From positions 1 to 64,000 of the forward strand of contig JAZSMO010000048.1 in NCBI GenBank assembly GCA_045535935.1: a stretch of 64,000 nucleotides of DNA, read 5' to 3'. The notes below the pieces were generated by a model that searched no databases, was not told where the DNA came from, and was given only the letters and a program-made list of their open reading frames with translations. Positions 57,809 to 64,000 of this stretch are shown here, one piece after another. Positions within the stretch are counted from its first letter, which is position 1; every line of letters starts with the position of its first letter. Both the position numbers and the translations under genes were made by a program. Source of the stretch: SVFI01 sp045535935. Lineage in GTDB: Bacteria; Bacillota; Clostridia; Lachnospirales; Lachnospiraceae.

Positions 57809-59512
57809 TCAGCACTCATCACAAGCATGCTCTGTATGATTATGAAGCAATTTATGTTCTTTTCCCTTTAACAATCCATTGTATAACATGGTGATAAACG
57901 GATTTTCGCTGGAAAGCTTAATCTGGGAAGCCTGGTCGATATTATAGATACCGTCCATACGGGCTTTCTTTGTACGCGGTCCAATCGGTGTCGGCTGACC
58001 ACCGCCCGCGATACATCCACGTTTACAAGCCATGACTTCCACAAAGTCATAATAGACTTCTCCGGCTTTCATCTTCTGTAATAACTCATCTGCAGATGCC
58101 AATCCGTTTACGATTGCAATCTTCACTTCACGCTCTCCGACCTTGATAGATGTTTCCTTAATACTCTCATCTCCGCGGACACCCATGAAACTGATCGTCT
58201 CTAAGTCTTCCGGACGATTGCTGTTCACGATGCGGCGAAGAACAGCTTCCGTTACACCACCGGTTACGCCGAAGATCGCTCCTGCGCCTGACGCAAGACC
58301 AAACGGCATATCCAAAGATTCGGAAGGAACCTGTGTCAAATCAATACCTGCCTCTCGAATCATACGTGCTACTTCTACGGTTGTAAGTACATAGTCAACA
58401 TCCTGCTCTCCGTCTGTGAAATGCTCCGGACGCAGAATTTCGTTTTTCTTTGCTGTACAAGGCATAATCGAAACTACAACGGTTTTTCTCGGATCTTCCG
58501 TATTCATGCGACCGTCTTCCTTCAAAAGGGCGCCAAACATCTGCTGTGGTGAACGACAGGTAGAAATGTTCTTGCGATACTCCGGATATTTGTTCTCGCA
58601 GAACTTCACCCATCCCGGACAACATGAAGTAAACAGCGGTAAATTCTCTCCGGATTCCAATCTCTCAAGGAATTCCTTCGATTCTTCGATTACTGTAAGG
58701 TCTGCAGCAAAATTGGTATCGTAGATTTCTTCAAATCCCATTCTTCGCAGTGCTGCCACTAATTTGCCCAGAGAATTTTCTCCCTTCGGAATACCGAATT
58801 CATCTCCGATGGCTACGCGGACTGCAGGTGCAATCTGAACAACGACCCTGTTGTTTTTATCTGCCAAGGCATTCCATACTTCATGAACGTTGGACTTGAT
58901 GGTAATAGCTCCGGTCGGACATACCGCACGGCACTGACCGCATCCCACACAATCTGTCTCTGACATGCACTTATTAAATGCAGGCATAACTCGCATTTCC
59001 GAACCGCGGTGTGCAAAGTTTAATACACCGATACCCTGAATTTCTTCACAGGTACGTACACAGTCACCGCAAAGAATACATTTATTCGGATCAATAACAA
59101 TACAGTTGGAGGAATCATCCATCGGTATCGTTTCCTTGGTATTCTCGAAACGGACAGAAGTGATTCCGAGCTGCTGAGCCAGTGTCTGCAGCTCACAGAC
59201 ACCGTTCTTACGACAGGTCGTACAATCTCTGCAGTGAGACGCCAGTAACAGTTCCAAAATCATCTTTCTGTGATGCTGTAATTTCGGTGTATTGGTATAA
59301 ATCACCATTCCGTCTCTCGGTTCCTCCGAGCAGGAAGCAAACACTCTTCCCCTGTTATCTTCCACCACACACAAACGACATGCACCATAGGTGGAAAGTT
59401 CTGAATGATAACAGAATGTCGGCAAATCAATGCCCGCTTTACGAATCACGGTCAAAAGATTTTTTTCATCTTCAAATGGTACTTTTCTATTATTAATTGT
59501 AATATACTTCAT
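57809..59512 (-). CDS. hydA: Electron-bifurcating [FeFe]-hydrogenase catalytic subunit (HydA)
   Basis: A 567-residue enzyme. It has an N-terminal [2Fe-2S] domain (FCYHSELSTYGACRLCVVE), a His-Cys3 [4Fe-4S] motif (HCRDCTTCRKNGVC), two ferredoxin-type clusters (CILCGDCVRTC and CVGCGQCRAVC), and the H-cluster domain with FTSCCPGWVKF, SIMPCTAKKNE and EVMACKRGCIAGGGQP, all four ligand cysteines plus the proton-transfer cysteine. It evolves or takes up H2. Next to HydB and HydC it forms the NAD- and ferredoxin-coupled bifurcating complex. The C-terminal tail HTEHACDEC adds two cysteines. Confidence 0.95.
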   Translation of the reverse strand: MKYITINNRKVPFEDEKNLLTVIRKAGIDLPTFCYHSELSTYGACRLCVVEDNRGRVFASCSEEPRDGMVIYTNTPKLQHHRKMILELLLASHCRDCTTCRKNGVCELQTLAQQLGITSVRFENTKETIPMDDSSNCIVIDPNKCILCGDCVRTCEEIQGIGVLNFAHRGSEMRVMPAFNKCMSETDCVGCGQCRAVCPTGAITIKSNVHEVWNALADKNNRVVVQIAPAVRVAIGDEFGIPKGENSLGKLVAALRRMGFEEIYDTNFAADLTVIEESKEFLERLESGENLPLFTSCCPGWVKFCENKYPEYRKNISTCRSPQQMFGALLKEDGRMNTEDPRKTVVVSIMPCTAKKNEILRPEHFTDGEQDVDYVLTTVEVARMIREAGIDLTQVPSESLDMPFGLASGAGAIFGVTGGVTEAVLRRIVNSNRPEDLETISFMGVRGDESIKETSIKVGEREVKIAIVNGLASADELLQKMKAGEVYYDFVEVMACKRGCIAGGGQPTPIGPRTKKARMDGIYNIDQASQIKLSSENPFITMLYNGLLKGKEHKLLHNHTEHACDEC

Positions 59513-59522
59513 CTTTAACCCC

Positions 59523-61409
59523 CTAGTTTTCTACGCTGATTGCTCCGAACGGGCACGCACTCTCACAGGCTCCGCACTTAATACATACCGAGCTGTCAAT
59601 GGTAAACGGTTCTTTAATCTGACCGGAAATCGCACCAACCGGACAATTTCTGGCACATTTCGAACATCCTTTACACTTCTCCGGATCAATCACATAATTG
59701 CGAAGCGCTGTGCAAGTACCGGTTTTACATTTCTTATCCACTACGTGCTCTAAGTATTCATCGCGGAACAATTTCAACGTACTCATAACCGGAAGCGCTG
59801 CACTCTTACCTAAGCCGCACAGTGCAGTATCGGTAATCATCGTTGCAAGCTCTTCCAGAAGGTCCAAATCTTCTACGCATCCCTGTCCGGCAACAATGCG
59901 CTCCAAAATCTCGAGCATGCGTTTGGTACCTTCACGGCAAGGAACACATTTACCGCAGCTTTCGTTCTGCGTAAAGTTCATAAAGAAACGAGCCACTTCC
60001 ACCATACAGGTATTGCTGTCCATCACTACAAGACCGCCGGAACCGATCATTGCGCCCATCTTCTTTAAGGAATCAAAATCAAGGCTGACATCAAGCTGCG
60101 GTGTCACCAGACATCCGCCGGAAGGACCTCCGATCTGAACGGCCTTAAACTCCGCATCGCCTTTGATACCGCCGCCGATATCGAAAATAACTTCGCGCAG
60201 TGTTGTTCCCATCGGCACCTCGATAAGACCGGTATTCTTCACACTTCCCGTGATGGCAAATGCCTTGGTACCCGGGCTGTTCTCTGCACCGATGCCCTTA
60301 TACCACTGTGCACCGTTTAAGATAATCATCGGAACGTTGGCATAGGTCTCCACGTTATTTAATACCGTCGGCTTTTCAAACAAACCTTTTTCCACGGTAC
60401 GAGGCGGTTTTACACGTGGCATACCACGATTTCCTTCAATAGAAGCTGTAAGTGCACTTCCTTCACCACATACGAATGCTCCTGCACCTCTGTTAATATG
60501 TAAATGGAAACTGAAATCCGTTCCTAAAATATTGTCACCGAGCAGCCCTGCTGCCTCTGCATCGCTGATGGCCTGTTTCAGACGACTGATTGCCAGCGGA
60601 TATTCTGCACGCACATAAATATATCCCTCCTGCGCACCGACTGCATAGGCTGCAATCATCATACCCTCAATCATCTTGTGCGGGTCACCTTCCATGATAC
60701 TTCTGTCCATGAATGCACCCGGGTCACCTTCATCACCGTTACAAACGACATAGCGTATTTTCTCTTCCTGTCTGGCTACCTGCTTCCACTTATATCCAGC
60801 CTGGAAACCACCGCCGCCGCGGCCGCGCAGATTGGACTCTAATATTTCATCAATAACTTCCTGCGGTGTCATCTCAAACAAAGCCTTTGCAAATGCCTGA
60901 TATCCGTTTTGCGCACAAGCTTCTCCAATGTACTCTGCATCGATACGGCCGCAATTCTCCAATACCAGACGCGTCTGTTTTTTATAGAACGGAATCTCTT
61001 CCTGCTTCGGATACTGCACACCATTCTGCGTATAAATCAGACGATCGATAATCTCACCGTTTTTAATCGTTTTTTCGAAAATCTCTTCGCAGTCTTCCAA
61101 TTTTACTTTTGTATACAAAACACCGAGAGGCTCGATGCGCATCAAAGGTCCCATCTCACAGAAACCGTGACATCCGCTTTTCTTTACTTCCATCGGGCCG
61201 TCGCCGTGCGCAATTTCCGGTCCGAAATGTACTTCTACATCCGGATTTTCGCCGATCAATTCACTGATTTTTTCATAAATTTCTCCGGAACCGCTCGCAA
61301 GACAACCGGTTCCCGCACAAATCAATACTCTGCACTTGCTATTATCCATTCGCTCCTTATTTACATCGCGGAGCTGATCTAACATTTCTTTATTTTCTAA
61401 TTTTTGCAT
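59523..61409 (-). CDS. hydB: Bifurcating hydrogenase NADH-binding subunit (HydB, NuoF-like)
   Basis: A 628-residue flavoprotein. The N-terminal thioredoxin-like [2Fe-2S] domain (RVLICAGTGCLASGSGEIYE) is followed by the NuoF core: NLRGRGGGGFQAGYKWKQVAR (NADH), CNGDEGDPGAFMDRSIMEGDPHKMIEG (FMN), and NESCGKCVPCREGTKRMLEIL (4Fe-4S). Then come two [4Fe-4S] motifs at the C-terminus (CKGCSKCARNC and CIKCGACESAC). It exchanges electrons with NAD(H) and ferredoxin. The RBS is CGGAGGG. Confidence 0.96.
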   Translation of the reverse strand: MQKLENKEMLDQLRDVNKERMDNSKCRVLICAGTGCLASGSGEIYEKISELIGENPDVEVHFGPEIAHGDGPMEVKKSGCHGFCEMGPLMRIEPLGVLYTKVKLEDCEEIFEKTIKNGEIIDRLIYTQNGVQYPKQEEIPFYKKQTRLVLENCGRIDAEYIGEACAQNGYQAFAKALFEMTPQEVIDEILESNLRGRGGGGFQAGYKWKQVARQEEKIRYVVCNGDEGDPGAFMDRSIMEGDPHKMIEGMMIAAYAVGAQEGYIYVRAEYPLAISRLKQAISDAEAAGLLGDNILGTDFSFHLHINRGAGAFVCGEGSALTASIEGNRGMPRVKPPRTVEKGLFEKPTVLNNVETYANVPMIILNGAQWYKGIGAENSPGTKAFAITGSVKNTGLIEVPMGTTLREVIFDIGGGIKGDAEFKAVQIGGPSGGCLVTPQLDVSLDFDSLKKMGAMIGSGGLVVMDSNTCMVEVARFFMNFTQNESCGKCVPCREGTKRMLEILERIVAGQGCVEDLDLLEELATMITDTALCGLGKSAALPVMSTLKLFRDEYLEHVVDKKCKTGTCTALRNYVIDPEKCKGCSKCARNCPVGAISGQIKEPFTIDSSVCIKCGACESACPFGAISVEN

Positions 61410-61429
61410 ATAACCCTCCGTTGTAGCGA

Positions 61430-61915
61430 TTATAATTCCACGTTGCCTTCACGCAGATCGCAGATCAGCTGCGCTGCTGCGTCCGGTGTCATCGATGGAA
61501 ATACTTTATCATTTACTGTAAGTACCGGTGCCAAACCGCAGGCTCCGAGACAGGATACTGTTTCCAATGTAAAAAGCATATCATCTGTCGTTACTTTGCC
61601 TTTTGACAAACCAAGTTCTTTATATAAGCGTTCTAAAATCGGAATTGACTTGCGAACGTGACATGCAGTACCGTCACACACCTTAATGACATATTTTCCC
61701 TTCGGTTCAAACGAGAAATTCTCATAAAACGTAGCAACACTGTACGCCTTACTCTCCGTAATCCCAATCTGCTTTGCAACATACACCAGAAGCTCCGCCG
61801 GCAAGTAACGATACTCACTCTGAATGTCCTGAATAATCGGAATGAGTGAGGCCGGTTTTGCGCCATAGACTGCTATAATTTCATCTGTTTTTTCATAGTA
61901 GCTTTTATCTAGCAT
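61430..61915 (-). CDS. hydC: Bifurcating hydrogenase [2Fe-2S] subunit (HydC, NuoE-like)
   Basis: A 161-residue protein of the NuoE family. The [2Fe-2S] cysteines are in VCDGTACHVR and SCLGACGLAPVLTVND; the N-terminal bundle is SLIPIIQDIQSEYRYLPAEL. It is the third partner of the HydABC complex and the first gene of the operon. The gap to hydB is 20 bp. Its promoter is at 61961-61989. Confidence 0.96.
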   Translation of the reverse strand: MLDKSYYEKTDEIIAVYGAKPASLIPIIQDIQSEYRYLPAELLVYVAKQIGITESKAYSVATFYENFSFEPKGKYVIKVCDGTACHVRKSIPILERLYKELGLSKGKVTTDDMLFTLETVSCLGACGLAPVLTVNDKVFPSMTPDAAAQLICDLREGNVEL

Positions 61916-61960
61916 CGTGTTCTCCTTCTCCTTGATTTTTTGTGTTCGTACATCATTTCT

Positions 61961-61989
61961 ATTATATTAAATTTTTCATTGTTCAGCAA
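61961..61989 (-). promoter_or_regulatory. Promoter of the hydCBA operon
   Basis: On the minus strand TTGCTG (61984-61989) and TATAAT (61961-61966) are separated by 17 bp. The untranslated leader before the hydC ATG is about 40 nt. Confidence 0.7.
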
Positions 61990-62034
61990 TAATCATTTGG
62001 CAAATATATCCGAATATATCAAAACGCAAAACAA

Positions 62035-62086
62035 AAACGAGGGTGTCCCTCAAGTCATGAAATGACTTGAGGGATTACCCTCGTTT
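62035..62086 (-). terminator. Terminator of the DUF2812 gene
   Basis: A long stem, CGAGGGT-ATCCCTCAAGTCAT with ATGACTTGAGGGA-ACCCTCG, with a small internal loop, begins at the stop codon itself and is followed by TTTTTGTTTTG on the minus strand. Confidence 0.9.
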
Positions 62087-63050
62087 ATTTTGAAATAGCA
62101 ACCTCTATTTCCCCTTTTACATTTCTTCCTTCTATATCGATTATATAATTCCCATCTTCCTGAATTGTAATTACATGTGGTGCACCATTTCCATAGAATG
62201 CATAAAAATCTCCATAGAATACAGATTCCTTTCCTTTTTGTAAAACATTCAAATGGATATATCCTGTTTCATAATTAAAATTAAAGTCAAAAGATATCGT
62301 ATCTCCTTTTTTCAGAGCACATTCCTTCACAACATGTGAATTTAGCTGTTCAGCCTCTATAAGATAACCATAGTCTCTTTCTTTTACTTCGTAAACTGAA
62401 CGATTTGATAACCAGAAAAATGCACATGTTCCGATAAGTAAGACCATAATAAGAGTTAATATGCCAATATACTTTAATCGAATTCCTGTACTATCCCCTT
62501 TCACTAATTTTTCATACTGATAAAACTGGAAGGCTGACACACTAAATAAGATAAGATACAATAACGCCAATCCTAAAAAGGTAAAAGAAAGCACATCTTG
62601 CACGCTGCTTCGACTCCCATATCCCGTCGTTGTCATATATAATTGCGGAATGATAACCATTGCAAAAATGATAATAAGGGGAATAATTCTCCCTCTAAAT
62701 ACTCGATACATCATATCAAGTCTGGACGCATCGTCACAAAAGATTTCTGCGCTTTCTTCTCCGGGCTGTCCTTCTTTTCGAAAGTAACTATATCCCACAA
62801 AATCCTCAATATATTCCCAACCGCAATCAGAAAACATCTGAATATATTCTCTCTTATTTCGGATTCCCTCCTGATTGTAATCTAACCTGTATGATACTTG
62901 CTTTGGCTCACATTGTTCAAATCGATAAAGTCCGGGAAAAGACACATGGGTAAAGCTCCATCCATTTTCATGCATCTCACTTAAAAATTTCTCTTCCTGC
63001 TGATACTGCGGTATTGTAAAAAATTTAAAAACTGTTTTTCTTTTTCCCAT
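62085..63050 (-). CDS. DUF2812 family membrane protein
   Basis: A 321-residue protein. The N-terminal cytoplasmic part, KTVFKFFTIPQYQQEEKFLSEMHENGWSFTHV and ending KREYIQMFSDCGWEYIEDFVGYSYFRKEG, is the DUF2812 domain. Three membrane helices follow (IPLIIIFAMVIIPQLYM; VLSFTFLGLALLYLILFS; YIGILTLIMVLLIGTCAFFW), then an outer domain to the end (MPHVITIQEDGNYIIDIEGR-type strands). It starts at the stop codon of padR (TAATG overlap), and this pairing is typical; the role is likely sensing or stress response, not established. Confidence 0.85.
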   Translation of the reverse strand: MGKRKTVFKFFTIPQYQQEEKFLSEMHENGWSFTHVSFPGLYRFEQCEPKQVSYRLDYNQEGIRNKREYIQMFSDCGWEYIEDFVGYSYFRKEGQPGEESAEIFCDDASRLDMMYRVFRGRIIPLIIIFAMVIIPQLYMTTTGYGSRSSVQDVLSFTFLGLALLYLILFSVSAFQFYQYEKLVKGDSTGIRLKYIGILTLIMVLLIGTCAFFWLSNRSVYEVKERDYGYLIEAEQLNSHVVKECALKKGDTISFDFNFNYETGYIHLNVLQKGKESVFYGDFYAFYGNGAPHVITIQEDGNYIIDIEGRNVKGEIEVAISK

Positions 63051-63364
63051 TATCTCATCTCCTGCATATTCTTAAATAACCGTTCAATTCGTTTCATTTC
63101 AATAGCAAGTACTTCTTTTCCCAGGTCTGTAATTACATATATCTTTCTTTTTTCTTCTTCACGAATAAAGCGAATCAACCCATCCTTCTCCATTTTCGAT
63201 AAACTGCCATACATGGTTCCCGGTGCCAAAATAATTTCCTCATTTGTCATATCCCTAACTTTCTGTACGATCCCATATCCATGGTTTTCTTCTCTTAGAC
63301 ATAACAAAATATAAAAACCTGTTTCTGTCATGGGAACATAAACTTTCTTAATATGTGCATCCAT
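63050..63364 (-). CDS. PadR family transcriptional regulator
   Basis: A 104-residue winged-helix protein: MTETGFYILLCLREENHGYGIVQKVRDMT, then PGTMYGSLSKMEKDGLIRFI and the wing REEEKRKIYVITDLGKEVL, with a C-terminal dimerisation helix. It represses until a ligand or stress releases it. RBS GGAGG lies before ATG 63364. The repeated ACTACGATAT sites around its promoter suggest self-regulation. Confidence 0.93.
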   Translation of the reverse strand: MDAHIKKVYVPMTETGFYILLCLREENHGYGIVQKVRDMTNEEIILAPGTMYGSLSKMEKDGLIRFIREEEKRKIYVITDLGKEVLAIEMKRIERLFKNMQEMR

Positions 63365-63392
63365 TCCTTTCGCCTCCTTCTATTTCCAACTA

Positions 63393-63417
63393 CGATATAT
63401 CACACTTCAATATATCG
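63393..63417. promoter_or_regulatory. Candidate PadR operator, inverted repeat
   Basis: CGATATAT and ATATATCG face each other across nine bases, between the predicted transcription start of padR and its RBS. The left arm is part of one ACTACGATAT copy (63389-63398). Confidence 0.6.
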
Positions 63418-63434
63418 CACCTCGTTATATATGT

Positions 63435-63463
63435 ATAATATCGTAGTGCGATGTATGTGTCAA
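63435..63463 (-). promoter_or_regulatory. Promoter of padR-DUF2812
   Basis: On the minus strand TTGACA (63458-63463) and TATTAT (63435-63440) are separated by 17 bp. A further ACTACGATAT copy (minus strand, 63438-63447) overlaps the -10 and spacer. Confidence 0.82.
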
Positions 63464-63481
63464 GTGTTTTATTGAAAAAGC

Positions 63482-63520
63482 CATTACTAAAATCCGTGCA
63501 AAGCACGAAATTTAGTAATG
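63482..63520 (-). terminator. Terminator-like hairpin upstream of padR
   Basis: CATTACTAAA/TTTAGTAATG with an inner CGTGC/GCACG stem is followed on the minus strand by GGCTTTTTC. It probably ends transcription from spoIVB before the padR promoter. Confidence 0.7.
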
Positions 63521-63611
63521 ACTACGATATGGTGCAAAATCATATTAGAACTTTTTACCATCTCTAATAAATTCTAATGGTTTATATTCTCTATACCTTA
63601 AATAATCACTG

Positions 63612-63656
63612 TTAACAACACACATTTTATAGTTTTTTAAAAATGTGCGTCGTTAA
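63612..63656 (-). terminator. Hairpin downstream of spoIVB
   Basis: A 17-bp stem with two G-U pairs (63612-63628 with 63640-63656) lies about 75 bp past the spoIVB stop. There is no clean T-run, so it is a weak terminator or a processing structure. The rest of 63365-63732 holds only the promoter, operators and the other hairpin. Confidence 0.5.
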
Positions 63657-63732
63657 ACCGTGTAATTCCGCATTTTTCTCATCAAAAGAGGGCCTTTCGA
63701 TGAATACGACTACGTATTTATCCGCACGGACT

Positions 63733-64000
63733 CTAGTGCCCCAACATCTCTTCAATAAATATCCCATACCCCTTCGTCGGATCATTGATCAGTACATGCG
63801 TTACGGCGCCGACTACTTTGCCGTTCTGGACAATCGGCGAGCCCGACATCCCCTGCACGATTCCTCCTGTTTTTTCTAAAAGTTCTTCGTCTGTTATGGT
63901 TAACATAATTCCTCTGTTTTTCTCACCGGGATTATAGCTAATCTCGTCAATGTAAACATCATAAAAAGCCGGTGCCTCCTCCAGTTCAAAATATATCTGC
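63733..64000 (-). CDS. spoIVB: SpoIVB peptidase, C-terminal part
   Basis: Runs off the right edge; the last 89 codons are visible. They contain GGIVQGMSGSPIVQNGKVVGAVTHVLINDPTKGYGIFIEEMLGH, the S55 peptidase signature with catalytic serine in GMSGSP. In sporulation it is secreted by the forespore and cleaves SpoIVFA to trigger sigma-K processing. In many clostridia spo0A follows spoIVB, but here the next gene is padR. Confidence 0.95.
   Translation of the reverse strand, partial: QIYFELEEAPAFYDVYIDEISYNPGEKNRGIMLTITDEELLEKTGGIVQGMSGSPIVQNGKVVGAVTHVLINDPTKGYGIFIEEMLGH

Noticed and set aside
63643..63879. Plus-strand open frame of 78 codons at the right edge
   Set aside because: It overlaps spoIVB on the other strand, which has the clear S55 peptidase signature.

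Overview
The window reads as a chromosomal segment of a Gram-positive, strictly anaerobic, spore-forming member of Clostridia, most likely family Lachnospiraceae. The indications are sporulation genes (YmxH/YlmC, a SpoIIM-like protein, SpoIVB, a Spo0A-type DNA-binding domain), an electron-bifurcating [FeFe]-hydrogenase, chemoreceptors, RNase Y, RemA, RqcH and several families typical of that group (DUF5688, DUF1538, LytTR/DUF3021, PadR/DUF2812). Almost everything is on the minus strand; only the YczE-like gene and the DUF1538/PII-like pair are on plus. I saw no prophage, insertion sequence, rRNA operon or CRISPR array.

Layout, left to right. 1-14.3 kb: the start of gdhA, a Gfo/Idh/MocA dehydrogenase, an SH3 envelope protein, tRNA-Arg(CCG), and transport genes (ZIP, TrkH-TrkA, MATE, AI-2E family, a copper ATPase with a C-terminal chaperone-like domain, a sodium symporter), then a YkgJ-type protein. 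14.3-28 kb: MscL with a zinc ribbon, a hydrogenase-like/chemoreceptor fusion, an rRNA methyltransferase, a radical SAM protein, EF-P, the shikimate genes aroQ-aroK-aroE, YqeG, NrdR, YmxH, XerD, a SpoIIM-like protein, a NUDIX hydrolase and an aminotransferase. 28-44.4 kb: housekeeping genes including rny, recA-recX under LexA-type boxes, the yicC-remA-gmk-rpoZ-rimO-pgsA-cinA(C-terminal) cluster, rqcH, glgA, a receiver-less Spo0A-type regulator and recQ.

44.4-57.8 kb is the accessory part: a YczE-like membrane protein, an unusual 299-bp repeat array, a lipoprotein, an ABC-2 transporter with DUF3021 and a LytTR regulator, an Ig-like protein, a second MATE exporter, a secreted beta-helix protein, a membrane chemoreceptor, and a DUF1538 permease with a duplicated PII-like partner. 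57.8-64 kb: the three-subunit bifurcating hydrogenase, a PadR/DUF2812 pair and the end of spoIVB.

The most striking item is the array at 45213-45511. Six inverted repeats (TTACGGTYG, 21 variable bases, CRACCGTAA) are separated by 13 variable bases, with an exact 52-bp period. It lies between two convergent genes. Compensatory C/G changes in two units show that the halves flanking the 21-base interval belong together. I know of no element that matches it. Other observations worth a look are the CopA-CopZ fusion with an internal ribosome binding site, the hydrogenase-like chemoreceptor that has lost its proton-transfer cysteine, an ABC ATPase lacking the Walker A lysine, and a Spo0A output domain without a receiver.
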